A stretch of 64,000 nucleotides of DNA from Streptomyces olivaceus (GCF_000721235.1 NZ_JOFH01000018.1:1-64000); one strand, 5' to 3'; counted from the first letter of the stretch, positions 44,605-54,002 are shown. The notes: generated by a model from the sequence alone, not told the origin. Translations and numbers: made by a program.

Positions 44605-45900
44605 TCAGCCGGGCCGGCGGGCCGCCCAGCCGGTCAGCTCCGCGCGCATCCGGCCGAAGCGCTCCGGCCGGGCCGCCGCCAGGTTGTGCCGTTCGCCGGG
44701 GTCCTCGTGGAGGTCGTAGAGGCCCTCGGGCACGACGACTTCGGGCTCCAGGCTGTCGCAGGCGTCCAGCACGATCTTCCAGCGGCCGTGCCGTGCGGCC
44801 AGTTGGTCGTCGTGCTTCCAGAACAGCCACCGGTCGTCCCCCGCCTCGCCGGCGGCCAGCAGCGGCAGGACGGAGGAGCCGTCGAGCGTCCCGTCGGCCG
44901 GCGCCGCCCCGTCGACCGCCTCCAGGACCGTGGGCACGACGTCCGCCATGAAGCCGACGAGGTCGCTGGAGCGCCCCGCGGGCAGCCGGGCCGGCCACGA
45001 GATCATCGTCGGGACCCGGATGCCGCCTTCGAGCAGTGACCCCTTGTGGCCGCGCAGGCCGCCGGCCGAGCCGCCGTTGTAGGAGACCTCCTCGCCGTTC
45101 AGCCAGTTGCGCTCCTCGACGGAGGGGCCGTTGTCGGAGGAGAAGAAGACGATCGTGTTCTCCCGCAGGCCGAGCGAGTCGAGCGTGCCCAGGACATGGG
45201 CGATGCCGTCGTCCATGGCCTTGACCATCGCCGCCATCATCTGCCGCCCCTCGGGCAGGTGCGCGAACTGCGCGACGTACTCCTCGGGGGCGTGCATCGG
45301 GTAGTGCGGCGCGTTGAACGGCACGTAGCAGAAGAACGGGCGCTCGGCGTTGCGCTCGATGAAGTCGGCGGCGCGGCGCGCGATGACGGTGGTGAGGTAC
45401 TCGCCGTTGAGCCAGACCTCGTCCTCGCCCTCCCACAGGTCGTGCAGCGGGTTGTGCTGCTCGCCCCAGTAGTAGATGTGCGAGTAGTAGTCGACGCAGC
45501 CGGCGAGGAAGCCGAAGTGCTCGTCGAACCCGCGCTTCAGCGGACCGTAGGCCGGGTCGACGCCGAGGTGCCACTTGCCGAAGATGCCGGTGGCGTAGCC
45601 CCGTTCGCCCAGGGCGCCGGCGAGCGTCGGCTGCAGGGGCAGCCCCGCGGTGTGCCGGGAGCCGCCGAGGATCGACTCCACACCGGCGTGCGCGGGGTGC
45701 CGGCCGGTGAGCAGCGACGCCCGCGAGGGCGAGCAGACCGGGGAGTTGGAGTACCACTGCGGCAGGCGGACGCCGGAGGCGGCGAGTCCGTCGAGGGCCG
45801 GGGTGTCGAAGTCCTCGGCGCCGAAGCAGCCCAGGTCGCCCCAGCCCAGGTCGTCGGCGTAGATGATGACGACGTTCGGTCGGCCGGTGTCCGCGGTCAT
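44605..45900 (-). CDS. Sulfatase of the arylsulfatase family
   Basis: 431 residues from the ATG at 45900; an in-frame ATG at 45954 with GGGGAG 7 nt upstream is an equally good start and would add 18 residues. The sulfatase signature is CSPSRASLLTG: the Cys is the residue converted to formylglycine (C-x-P-S-R). Metal ligands are in ADDLGWGD and FSSDNGPS. There is no signal peptide, so it is cytoplasmic or exported by another route. It is divergent from a ROK regulator, which suggests that it acts on a sulfated sugar or glycan. Confidence 0.9.
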   Translation of the reverse strand: MTADTGRPNVVIIYADDLGWGDLGCFGAEDFDTPALDGLAASGVRLPQWYSNSPVCSPSRASLLTGRHPAHAGVESILGGSRHTAGLPLQPTLAGALGERGYATGIFGKWHLGVDPAYGPLKRGFDEHFGFLAGCVDYYSHIYYWGEQHNPLHDLWEGEDEVWLNGEYLTTVIARRAADFIERNAERPFFCYVPFNAPHYPMHAPEEYVAQFAHLPEGRQMMAAMVKAMDDGIAHVLGTLDSLGLRENTIVFFSSDNGPSVEERNWLNGEEVSYNGGSAGGLRGHKGSLLEGGIRVPTMISWPARLPAGRSSDLVGFMADVVPTVLEAVDGAAPADGTLDGSSVLPLLAAGEAGDDRWLFWKHDDQLAARHGRWKIVLDACDSLEPEVVVPEGLYDLHEDPGERHNLAAARPERFGRMRAELTGWAARRPG

Positions 45901-45998
45901 GCCTGGCTCACCCTCTGCTCCTCGCCGGTGCTGGTGCTGTGTCCGCTCCGTCATGTCGCCGCTCCCCGAAGGTGGGCAACTGGCGCGCACGCTAACAC

Positions 45999-46011
45999 AA
46001 TCAAATTGATT
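45999..46011. promoter_or_regulatory. AT-rich operator candidate between the sulfatase and ROK genes
   Basis: AATCA (45999-46003) and TGATT (46007-46011) form a dyad around AAT, in an A+T-rich island that is striking in this high-GC sequence. It sits about 100 bp upstream of the sulfatase start and 61 bp upstream of the ROK start. ROK repressors often bind AT-rich palindromes. Confidence 0.55.
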
Positions 46012-46071
46012 TACGGCGCGAGAAGTCCATTAGGATCGGCTCCTGCGACGGGGACGGGACAGGGGAGCGGC

Positions 46072-47289
46072 ATGGAGCGACGGGGGTCGAACCTTCCGCG
46101 CGTGGGCGACTACAACCAGCTGCTCGTGCTCGACCTGGTCCGGCGCGACCCCGGCATCAGCCGCGTGGAGCTCTCGCAGCGCACCGGCCTGACCGCGCAG
46201 ACCGTCTCCAACATCTGCCGCCGCCTGGTCGACGCGGGCCTGATCGAGGAGGCCGGCCGCAAGGAGGCCGACACGGGGGCCCGCCGGACGGTGTTCCAGG
46301 TGGTGGCCGGCGGACAGTACTCGGTCGGCCTGCACATCGACCCCGCCCGCACGACCCTGGTGCTGATGAACCTCGCGGGCGAGGTGGAGGACCGCACCTC
46401 GATCCCCACCCCCACCACCGACGGACCCGAGGACGCGCTGGAGGCGATCGTCGACGCGGTCGGCGCCCTGGTGCGCCGGGTCGGCGTCCCGCTGCCCCGG
46501 GTCTCCGGGGTCGGTGTGTCGGCGCCCGGCCCGGTGAAGGCCGACGCGGTCGTGGGGCCGCCCAACCTGCGTGGCTGGGGGGTCGTGCGGCTGCGGGAGG
46601 AGCTGGAGCGGCGCCTGGGGCTGCCCGTGGTCCTGGAGAAGGACACGATCGCCGCCGCCACCGGTGAACTCTGGGCGGGCGGCGGCGCTCTCTCCGACTT
46701 CGCGTTCATCTACCTCGGGACCGGCATCGGCGCGGGCATCGTCCTGGACGGCGAGGTCAAGCGCGGCTCCTCCGACAACCTCGGCGAGATCGGGCACCTC
46801 AGCGGCGACGCCGACGGCCCCCGGTGCACGTGCGGGGGCCGGGGATGCGTCGCGATCACCTCGGCCCCCGTCCACCTCGTCGCCGCCGCCGTCGACGCGG
46901 GGACCCTGCCGCCCGTCGACCTCGACGACTTCCTGGGCGTGGAGCGGGCGCTCGGCCGGCTCTGCGCCCTGGCCGACGCGGGCGACGAGCGCGCCGAGGA
47001 GATCGTGGGCAGGTCGGCCCGTGCCATCGCCCGCGTCGCGGGCAACCTCGCCAACATCCTGGACCTCGACACCGTCGTGCTCGGCGGCCCCAACTGGCCC
47101 GCCCTCGCCCCCACCTACCTGCGGATCGTGCCGCCGATCACCGCGTCCCTGCTGACCGTCGGCGAGGTGCACGGCGTCGGCGTACGCGGCACCACGCTCG
47201 GCGAGGACGGCGGCGCCATCGGAGCGGCGTGCCTCGTCATGTCCTCCGTGGCCTCGGCCCGCTCCGACCACCTGCTGCTGCCGCGCTGA
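46072..47289 (+). CDS. ROK-family transcriptional regulator
   Basis: 405 residues from the ATG at 46072 with AGGGGAG upstream. The N-terminal winged helix (about 12-70) reads LLVLDLVRRDPGISRVELSQRTG then TAQTVSNICRRLVDAGLI. The sugar-kinase-like domain has an ATP-type loop (GVGVSAPGPV), the ROK sugar-site segment GEIGHLSGDADGPRCTCGGRGC, whose Cys residues and His form the zinc site of the family. It is divergent from a sulfatase gene, so its inducer is probably a sugar or a derivative of the sulfated substrate. Confidence 0.92.
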   Translation: MERRGSNLPRVGDYNQLLVLDLVRRDPGISRVELSQRTGLTAQTVSNICRRLVDAGLIEEAGRKEADTGARRTVFQVVAGGQYSVGLHIDPARTTLVLMNLAGEVEDRTSIPTPTTDGPEDALEAIVDAVGALVRRVGVPLPRVSGVGVSAPGPVKADAVVGPPNLRGWGVVRLREELERRLGLPVVLEKDTIAAATGELWAGGGALSDFAFIYLGTGIGAGIVLDGEVKRGSSDNLGEIGHLSGDADGPRCTCGGRGCVAITSAPVHLVAAAVDAGTLPPVDLDDFLGVERALGRLCALADAGDERAEEIVGRSARAIARVAGNLANILDLDTVVLGGPNWPALAPTYLRIVPPITASLLTVGEVHGVGVRGTTLGEDGGAIGAACLVMSSVASARSDHLLLPR

Positions 47290-47308
47290 ACGGGCCCCGG
47301 CGCACGGC

Positions 47309-48679
47309 TCACGCCTCGACGGGCGCCCCGCCCTTCAGCAGGTCCAGGTCGAGGACCTCGCCCATCCGCGCGTACCCCTTGTCGCTGGGGTGCAGGTGGT
47401 CGCCGCTGTCGTAGTCGGCGCGCAGCCGGCGCGGGTCGTAGGCGTCGCGCAGGGCCTTGTCGAAGTCGACGACCGCGTCGAAGACCCGGCCCGCGCGGAT
47501 CTCCTCGTTGACCTGCTGCCGCATCGCCTCGCGGGCGTCCGTGTACCCGCGGTAGCCGCCGAACGGCATGATCGTCGCGCCGACGGCCTTCAGACCGCGG
47601 GCGTGCGCCCGGTCGACCAGGGTGCGCAGGCCGGTGAGGATCGCCTCGCGGTCCGCCAGCTCGGGGCTGTGCAGGATGTCGTTGACGCCGAGGACGATGA
47701 CGACGGCCTTGGCGTTGGTGCGCTCCAGGACGTCCCGTTCGAACCGGCTGAGCCCGCTCGGGTTGTCGGCGGGCCGACCCGTCCGGCCGGTCAGGATGCG
47801 GTTGCCGCTGATGCCCTGGTTGACGACGCCGTAGCGGGGTGTGCCGCGTCCGGCCTCGGCCGCCTCGTGCAGCCGCCGGGCGAGGACGTCGGGCCAGCGG
47901 TGGTTGGCGTTCGGCTCGGAGCCGAAGCCGTCGGTGATCGAGTCGCCGAACGCGACGACGGTGCCCTTCGCCTCGTTGCTCAGCACGTCGAGGGCGGTCA
48001 GGTACCGCCAGTACGGCGTCTCGGCGGTGTACGCGACGGCCGTGGCGTCGGCCGTGCGGTCGCCGTCGGCGAGGTAGCTGGTCTGCTGGGCGTACGGGTG
48101 GTAGGTGACCGGTCCCGACGGCGTCGGGGAGTACGTGGTGACCAGGACGTCCGAGCCGAACGGGACGGCGAGGCGGGCGGCGTCGCTCATCACCTGGCCG
48201 CCCGCCGGGATGATCACCCGGGGGCTGCCGCGGAAGGTGAGCCGGCGCATGGTGCCGGCGACCGCGGCGGCCGTCTCCGGTCCCGCGGCCCGCGCGACGG
48301 AAGCGTGCGTCACGGCCAGCGGCGTCTGCCCGTACAGGTTGGACAGGGTGATCCGCACGCTGGTGCCGCCGACGCTGGTGTGTACGACGTTGCGCACCGA
48401 GCGCCCCGCCATGCCGGTGGTCTCGGTGCCCGGCTCGGCCGCGGCCGGCGAGGCGGACCAGGAGCCCACCCAGGCGCCCGTGGAGGCGGGGGCGGCGTCG
48501 CCCCGCGAGGCGCGGCCGCCGCCGTCGGCGAGCGGGGCGCGGTTCTTGGCGCCGTCGTCCGAGGAGACGCCGGCGTAGATGGCCGCGGAGATCGCCACTA
48601 TCAGGGTGACGATCGCCGCGAGCAGGGCACGGTGCTTGGTGTGAGGTGCCCCCGCACCCCTGTCACGACCCGGGGTCAT
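47309..48679 (-). CDS. Secreted or membrane-anchored SGNH/GDSL hydrolase
   Basis: 456 residues from the ATG at 48679, with GAGGAGAAC upstream. One N-terminal signal anchor (about 19-40: LLAAIVTLIVAISAAIYAG), then a beta-sandwich-like region and an SGNH catalytic domain. The nucleophile Ser is in VAFGDSITDGF (block I), Gly/Asn are in GISGNRIL and LGVNDI, and the Asp/His pair is in SGDHLHPSDKGY. Such enzymes de-esterify carbohydrates or lipids. It is convergent with the ROK gene. Confidence 0.9.
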   Translation of the reverse strand: MTPGRDRGAGAPHTKHRALLAAIVTLIVAISAAIYAGVSSDDGAKNRAPLADGGGRASRGDAAPASTGAWVGSWSASPAAAEPGTETTGMAGRSVRNVVHTSVGGTSVRITLSNLYGQTPLAVTHASVARAAGPETAAAVAGTMRRLTFRGSPRVIIPAGGQVMSDAARLAVPFGSDVLVTTYSPTPSGPVTYHPYAQQTSYLADGDRTADATAVAYTAETPYWRYLTALDVLSNEAKGTVVAFGDSITDGFGSEPNANHRWPDVLARRLHEAAEAGRGTPRYGVVNQGISGNRILTGRTGRPADNPSGLSRFERDVLERTNAKAVVIVLGVNDILHSPELADREAILTGLRTLVDRAHARGLKAVGATIMPFGGYRGYTDAREAMRQQVNEEIRAGRVFDAVVDFDKALRDAYDPRRLRADYDSGDHLHPSDKGYARMGEVLDLDLLKGGAPVEA

Positions 48680-48866
48680 GCTTGTCGTTCTCCTCGGGCG
48701 AGGGGAGCCGAGGCTCCGGTCCGATGAACCCATGATGAGGCATGGGCGGGGGAAAGGCCGCAGGAGCCCCGCGCGTTCCCCCCTCCGGGACAGACGCCGG
48801 GAACTTGTGTTCCGTTCCGGGAGTCGGTCAGGAAGGGACACTGTGTGAGGTACGTATCAGCGAACG

Positions 48867-50315
48867 GTGGAGCGGATGGAACGGGCGAAGGCGGAACTAC
48901 CCGACGGTTCCGGGAGAACCCGGGCGGGCGCGGAGCCGGACGGGGCGGGCGCGGAGCCCGGTGCGGCGAATGCGGCGCCGGACGGGACGGGTGCGGAGCC
49001 GGGCGCGGGCACCGGCGGGCCCGCGGCGGGCGGGGCGGTCCGCGACCGCGCGATGACCGCCTTCAGCCCCGCCGACGAGGCCAAACGCCGCGGCGTGCGG
49101 CGCATGAAGCTCACCGCGACCGGCCTGCTGCTGTTCGTCGCCCTGGTCTACGTGCTGGCCGAATGGGCCGCCCACCGGGGCGCGGGCGCCTGGGCGGGCT
49201 ATGTGTCGGCCGCCGCGGAGGCGGGCATGGTGGGCGCGCTCGCCGACTGGTTCGCGGTCACCGCCCTCTTCCGGCACCCGCTGGGCCTGCCCATCCCGCA
49301 CACCGCGATCATCCCCAAGAAGAAGGACCAGCTCGGCGTCTCCCTGGGCGAGTTCGTCGGCGAGAACTTCCTCTCCGAGGACGTCGTACGGCGCCGGCTG
49401 CGCTCCGTCGGCATCGGCAGTCGGCTCGGCGCCTGGCTCGCCGTGCCCGAGCACGCCGACCGGGTGACGGCCGAGCTGTCCGCCGCCCTGCGCGGCGCCC
49501 TCACCGTGCTGCGCGACTCCGACGTGCAGGCGGTGGTCGGCGAGGCGATCACCCGCCGGGCCGACGCGCAGGAGATCGCCCCCGGTATCGGCAAGATGCT
49601 GGACCGGGTCGTCGCCGACGGCGGCCACCGGCGCGCCGTCGACCTGATCGTCTCCCGCGCCCACGACTGGCTGATCCTGCACGGCGACTCCGTGATGGAC
49701 GCCGTGCAGGGCGGGGCACCCGGATGGACGCCCCGGTTCGTCGACAAGCGGGTCGGCGAGCGGGTCTACAAGGAGCTGCTGCGCTTCGTCACCGAGATGC
49801 GCGACATGCCCGCCCACCCGGCGCGCGGCGCCCTCGACCGTTTCCTCACCGACTTCGCCTCCGACCTGCAGTCCGACACGGACACCCGGGCGCGGGTGGA
49901 GCGGTTGAAGACCGAGGTGCTGGGCCGGGGCGAGGTCCAGGACCTGATCGCGTCCGCCTGGACGGCCGTACGGTCCATGATCGTGTCCGCGGCTGAGGAC
50001 GAGCGCAGCGAGCTGCGGCTGAGGGTCCGCGCCTCGCTGCTGTCCCTGGGCGCCCGGATGGCCTCCGACGCCAAGGTGCGGGCCAAGGTCGACGGCTGGG
50101 TGGAGGGCGCCGCGGTGTACGTGGTGACCACCTACCGCAAGGAGATCACCTCGCTGATCACCGACACGGTGGCGGGCTGGGACGCCGAGCACACCACGAA
50201 GAAGATCGAGGCCAACATCGGCCGCGACCTCCAGTTCATCCGGATCAACGGCACGGTGGTCGGCTCGCTGGCCGGGCTGCTGATCTACACGGTCTCCCGC
50301 ATGCTGGGGGCGTAG
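48867..50315 (+). CDS. DUF445 membrane-associated protein
   Basis: 482 residues from the GTG at 48867; an ATG at 48876 is in frame. A disordered N-terminus (about 1-60, rich in Ala/Gly/Glu/Pro) is followed by a helix (about 82-100), then the family segment GMVGALADWFAVTALFRHPLGLPIPHTAIIP and a long helical region. The C-terminus ends in another membrane helix (GTVVGSLAGLLIYTVSRML). DUF445 proteins are widespread bacterial membrane proteins of unknown function. A hairpin follows. Confidence 0.88.
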   Translation: MERMERAKAELPDGSGRTRAGAEPDGAGAEPGAANAAPDGTGAEPGAGTGGPAAGGAVRDRAMTAFSPADEAKRRGVRRMKLTATGLLLFVALVYVLAEWAAHRGAGAWAGYVSAAAEAGMVGALADWFAVTALFRHPLGLPIPHTAIIPKKKDQLGVSLGEFVGENFLSEDVVRRRLRSVGIGSRLGAWLAVPEHADRVTAELSAALRGALTVLRDSDVQAVVGEAITRRADAQEIAPGIGKMLDRVVADGGHRRAVDLIVSRAHDWLILHGDSVMDAVQGGAPGWTPRFVDKRVGERVYKELLRFVTEMRDMPAHPARGALDRFLTDFASDLQSDTDTRARVERLKTEVLGRGEVQDLIASAWTAVRSMIVSAAEDERSELRLRVRASLLSLGARMASDAKVRAKVDGWVEGAAVYVVTTYRKEITSLITDTVAGWDAEHTTKKIEANIGRDLQFIRINGTVVGSLAGLLIYTVSRMLGA

Positions 50316-50333
50316 GCCCTTCGTGCTCCGTTC

Positions 50334-50358
50334 GCCGGCGGGCCTTCGGCCTGCCGGC
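50334..50358 (+). terminator. Terminator of the DUF445 gene
   Basis: GCCGGCGGGCC (50334-50344) pairs with GGCCTGCCGGC (50348-50358), one G-U, with a 3-nt loop. It lies 18 bp after the stop codon. Confidence 0.65.
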
Positions 50359-50436
50359 GCGGCGGGCGTGTCGCTTCCGGTGCCGGGCACACGGGAGGCG
50401 TTCGCTCGACGGAGTCCGCTCGACGGAGAGGGAGCC

Positions 50437-51948
50437 ATGCCAGGAGAAGAGTCGCCGGCCCCGGTGCCCGCCCCCACCGGAACCGTCACCACGGCCGTCC
50501 CCGCACGCCTGGACCGGCTGCCCTGGTCGCGGTGGCACTGGATGATCGTCATCGGCCTGGGCACCGTCTGGATCCTGGACGGTCTCGAAGTCACGATCGT
50601 CGGCAACGTCGCCGGACGGATCGCCGAGGACGGCAGCGGCCTGGACATCAGTTCGGCCCAGATCACCGGCCTCGCCGCCGCGCTCTACGTGGCCGGCGCC
50701 TGCTCCGGTGCCCTGTTCTTCGGCTGGCTGACCGACCGCCACGGCCGCCGGAAGCTCTTCATGATCACCCTGGTGGTCTATCTGGCGGCGACGGCGCTGA
50801 CCGCGGTCTCCTTCGAGTCCTGGTGGTTCTTCCTCTTCCGCTTCCTCACCGGCTTCGGCATCGGCGGCGAGTACGCGGCGATCAACTCCGCGATCGACGA
50901 GCTGATCCCGTCCCACTACCGGGGCCGGGTCGACCTCATCATCAACGGCAGCTACTGGCTGGGCGCGATCGGCGGCGCCCTGCTGTCCATCGTGATGCTG
51001 GACACCGACATCTTCGCCAAGGACCTCGGCTGGCGGCTCAGCTTCGCCCTCGGCGTCCTCCTGGGCCTGGTGGTGCTGCTGGTGCGGAGGCATGTCCCGG
51101 AGAGCCCGCGATGGCAGTTCATCCACGGCCAGGGGGACAAGGCGGACACCCTCGTCTCCTCCGTCGAACGGGAGATCGAACAGGAGAAGGGTGAGAAGCT
51201 GCCGCCGCCGGCCGGTGAGATCACCATCCACCAGCGCAAGAGCATCGGCTTCGGCCTGATCGCCAAGACCGTCTTCGGCCGCTACCCGCGCCGCGCGGTC
51301 CTGGGCCTGTCCCTCTTCATCGGCCAGGCGTTCCTCTACAACGCCATCACCTTCGGCTTCGGCACCATCCTCATCACGTTCTTCGACGTGCCGACCGGCA
51401 GCACCGGCTACTACTTCGCCGTCATCGCCGCGGGCAACTTCTGCGGCCCGCTGCTCCTCGGCCACCTCTTCGACACGGTCGGCCGCCGGATCATGATCTC
51501 CGGCACCTACCTGCTCTCCGGCATCCTGCTCTTCGGCACGGCCTGGCTCTTCGACCGCGGCTCGCTCACGGCGACGACCATGACGGCCTGCTGGTGCGTG
51601 GTGCTGTTCTTCGCCTCGGCGGGCGCCTCCAGCGCGTACCTCACCGTCTCCGAGATCTTCCCCATGGAGACCCGCGCCATGGCGATCGCCTTCTTCTACG
51701 CCCTCGGCACCGCCGCCGGCGGTATCAGCGGCCCGCTGCTCTTCGCCGACCTGACCGAGTCCGGCGTGGTCGGCGACACGGTCCTGGCCTTCCGGATCGG
51801 CGCCGGGCTGATGTGCGCGGCCGGGCTGGTGGCGGCGTTCCTCGCGGTGAAGGCGGAACGCCGCTCGCTGGAGGACATCGCCGAGCCGCTGTCGGCGGCG
51901 GCGCCCGACGCACCGGGAGCGGCCGGCTCCGGCGCGAAGACCGCGTAG
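50437..51948 (+). CDS. MFS transporter, sugar/metabolite-proton symporter type
   Basis: 503 residues from the ATG at 50437 (GGAGAGGGAG about 8 nt upstream). About 12 helices. WLTDRHGRRKLFMITLVVYL is the MFS motif A with the intact charged residues, repeated in the second half as HLFDTVGRRIMISGTYLLSG; the central charged loop is about 205-265. The DGLEVTIVGNVAG helix 1 and GIGGEYAAINSAIDELIP motif fit the metabolite-symporter branch. The substrate is unknown. It is followed 42 bp later by a small VOC protein gene. Confidence 0.85.
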   Translation: MPGEESPAPVPAPTGTVTTAVPARLDRLPWSRWHWMIVIGLGTVWILDGLEVTIVGNVAGRIAEDGSGLDISSAQITGLAAALYVAGACSGALFFGWLTDRHGRRKLFMITLVVYLAATALTAVSFESWWFFLFRFLTGFGIGGEYAAINSAIDELIPSHYRGRVDLIINGSYWLGAIGGALLSIVMLDTDIFAKDLGWRLSFALGVLLGLVVLLVRRHVPESPRWQFIHGQGDKADTLVSSVEREIEQEKGEKLPPPAGEITIHQRKSIGFGLIAKTVFGRYPRRAVLGLSLFIGQAFLYNAITFGFGTILITFFDVPTGSTGYYFAVIAAGNFCGPLLLGHLFDTVGRRIMISGTYLLSGILLFGTAWLFDRGSLTATTMTACWCVVLFFASAGASSAYLTVSEIFPMETRAMAIAFFYALGTAAGGISGPLLFADLTESGVVGDTVLAFRIGAGLMCAAGLVAAFLAVKAERRSLEDIAEPLSAAAPDAPGAAGSGAKTA

Positions 51949-51990
51949 CGTCGCACACGCCGACCGGCACAGACGTCGAGGAGCCCTTCC

Positions 51991-52350
51991 GTGAGCATCC
52001 GCAGGATCGTCCCCAACATCCACGTCGAGGCCGAGGAGCAGTGGAACACGAGCCGCGACTTCTACGGCCTGCTCGGCTTCGAGGAGGTCATGGACATGGG
52101 CTGGGTGACGACCCTGGCCTCCCCGTCCAACCCCACCGCCCAGATCAGCCTCTTCACCGAGGAGCGCACCGCGCCCGTCGTCCCCGACCTGAGCGTGGAG
52201 GTCGAGGACGTCGACGGGGTCTACGCCGCGGTTCTCGCCTCGGGCGCCGAGATCGTGCGGGAGCCGAGGGACGAGGACTGGGGCGTACGGCGCTTCTTCG
52301 TACGGGACCCGAACGGCCGCGTGATCAACGTACTGACGCACAAGGCGTGA
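51991..52350 (+). CDS. VOC-superfamily (glyoxalase-like) protein
   Basis: 119 residues from a GTG with GAGGAG about 7 nt upstream. The betaalphabetabetabeta fold is recognisable: IRRIVPNIHVEAEEQWNTSRDFYGLLGFEEVMDMG, then EVEDVDGVYAAVLASGAEIV and RRFFVRDPNGRVINVL. Metal ligands His9 and the terminal NGR/N region resemble glyoxalase/bleomycin-resistance proteins, but the activity cannot be assigned. It may be co-transcribed with the upstream MFS gene. A 30-bp tandem repeat starts right after its stop. Confidence 0.85.
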   Translation: MSIRRIVPNIHVEAEEQWNTSRDFYGLLGFEEVMDMGWVTTLASPSNPTAQISLFTEERTAPVVPDLSVEVEDVDGVYAAVLASGAEIVREPRDEDWGVRRFFVRDPNGRVINVLTHKA

Positions 52351-52440
52351 ACCGGAGGTCATGCCCCCGGACGTCGTGGGCCCGGAGGCCATGCCCCCGG
52401 ACGCCGTGGGCCCGGTGGTCATGCCCCCGGACGTCGTGTG
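52351..52440. repeat. 30-bp tandem repeat (minisatellite), three copies
   Basis: Three consecutive 30-bp units at 52351-52380, 52381-52410 and 52411-52440, sharing the core GCCCCCGGACGTCGTGGG with two or three substitutions per unit. It begins directly after the VOC stop codon and is outside any gene I accept. Confidence 0.85.
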
Positions 52441-52474
52441 ACCGGAGACCGTGACGTGCGGGGGGAGGGACGGT

Positions 52475-52777
52475 TCAGGCCCGTCGGTCGGCGACCGCCC
52501 ACGAGGCCAGCGCGACCGCGCCGGCGGCACCGAGGACCGCGGGCCAGGCGCCCACCTTCCTGGCCAGCGGGTGGGACCCGGCGAACCCGGCGACGTACGC
52601 GGCGGTCAGCGCGCCCGCGGCCCGGCCGCCTGCCTGCCGGTGCCACTGCCGCGCGGCGGCCGCCCCGGCCACGGCGAGCACGGCCCCGCCGAGCTGCCGC
52701 TGCTTCGTCCACCGGGCCACGCCGTACCCGCCGACGAGACCACCCGCGGCGATCGCCGCACTGGGAACCCTGGCCAT
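52475..52777 (-). CDS. Small hydrophobic protein, unknown function
   Basis: 100 residues from the ATG at 52777, with GGAGG 5 nt upstream. It has three possible membrane helices (about 6-22, 30-46 and 58-90, the last including SHPLARKVGAWPAVLGAAGA) and otherwise Ala/Gly-rich sequence. It contains RWTKQRQLGGAVLAVAGAAA. No domain is recognised. The strong ribosome binding site and codon bias support a real gene. Confidence 0.6.
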   Translation of the reverse strand: MARVPSAAIAAGGLVGGYGVARWTKQRQLGGAVLAVAGAAAARQWHRQAGGRAAGALTAAYVAGFAGSHPLARKVGAWPAVLGAAGAVALASWAVADRRA

Positions 52778-53005
52778 CTCTGCCTCCTGCCGCGCACACC
52801 CGGTGCGCACCGATTGCCGGTACCGAGGCTAATCCTCACCGCGCCCGGCGCACGCGCCGGGGTGAGCGCCCCGGACGCTCCGCCGGCGGCCCGGCGCCAC
52901 CCGTTCGGCCCAACACCGCGTCCCGGCCGTGACAGTTCGGGGTACCCGTCCCGTTGGGGCCAGTGGCGCCGAACGGCGGGCAGTACGCGAGGAAACGGGA
53001 GACCG

Positions 53006-53887
53006 ATGAGCACGGACAGCCCCGGCACCGACCGGACGCGACCCCGGCAGGTCGTCGTGGACGGAGCCCGCGTGGCCTGCTGGGAGTCCGGCCCGCCCGG
53101 CGCCGAACCCGTCGTCCTCCTGCACGGCTACCCGGCCGACCACCGGTGCTGGCGCCACCAGGTCCCGGCCCTGTCGGCCCGCCACCGCGTCGTCGCCCCC
53201 GACCTCCTCGGCTGGGGCGCCTCGGACCGCCCCCTGCACCTGTCCTTCGACTACGACACCGAGGTCGCCCGGCTCGCCCGGCTCCTGGACGCGCTGGGCC
53301 TGGACTCGGTGAACCTGGCCGGTCACGACTACGGCGGCTTCCTCGCCCTCGGCCTCGCCGAGACGCACCCCGGGCGGGTGCGGCGGCTGGCCGTCCTCAA
53401 CAGCCGCGCGCAGGGCACCTTCACCCCCCGCTGGTACGCCCTGTTCAGCCTCATGGGCACCGCGGGACGCAGCGCCCTGCTCCGCCGCCCGGCGGCCCGG
53501 CTGCCGTACGCCGCCCTGCACCGCCGGGCCTTCGCGCCGCTCGTGCGCGCGGGCCGCCTCGACGCGCGGGTCCTTGAGGGCTACGTCGGCTGGATGGCCG
53601 AGCCCGAGGGCCGCCGCTGGCTGCTGCACTACTTCGGCGACTACCGCACCCCGCCCCGCCCCGAGCTGCGCCGCGGCCTGCCCGGCGTCTCCTGCCCGAC
53701 GGCGGTCGTCTGGGGCCGCGCGGACCCGTACCTGAGCCCGGCGATCGCGACCAAGCTGGCCGGCGCCGTCCCCGGCGCCGAGCTGACGATGCTGGACGAC
53801 ACCGGCCACTGGGTCATGGACGAACGCCCCGCCGAGGTGACGGCGGCGCTGCTCCGACTGCTGGAGCGGACGCCCGCGAACGGGTGA
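53006..53887 (+). CDS. Alpha/beta hydrolase with an Asp nucleophile (epoxide hydrolase/dehalogenase type)
   Basis: 293 residues from the ATG at 53006. The oxyanion motif is LLHGYPADHRCW. The nucleophile elbow reads GHDYGG: Asp replaces the Ser of esterases, as in epoxide hydrolases and haloalkane dehalogenases. The catalytic His is in DDTGHWVMDERP. The lid region (about 135-215) is Arg-rich. The substrate is unknown; the family and the Asp suggest an epoxide or haloalkane. It is followed 115 bp later by an AhpD-like gene. Confidence 0.85.
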   Translation: MSTDSPGTDRTRPRQVVVDGARVACWESGPPGAEPVVLLHGYPADHRCWRHQVPALSARHRVVAPDLLGWGASDRPLHLSFDYDTEVARLARLLDALGLDSVNLAGHDYGGFLALGLAETHPGRVRRLAVLNSRAQGTFTPRWYALFSLMGTAGRSALLRRPAARLPYAALHRRAFAPLVRAGRLDARVLEGYVGWMAEPEGRRWLLHYFGDYRTPPRPELRRGLPGVSCPTAVVWGRADPYLSPAIATKLAGAVPGAELTMLDDTGHWVMDERPAEVTAALLRLLERTPANG

Positions 53888-54002
53888 GACGCGGGTCACA
53901 TCCACGCCCCGCCGTGCTCTGTCACATCCCCCGCGCGTGATCCGTCGTAGCTGTGTACGCGGAAACACCGCACGCAGAACAACGCCGACGGAGGAGAGCA
54001 CG

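Noticed and set aside
50245..52530. A 761-codon minus-strand frame opposite the MFS and VOC genes
   Set aside because: Its composition is that of a shadow frame. The MFS and VOC genes on the other strand have clear family motifs and ribosome binding sites.
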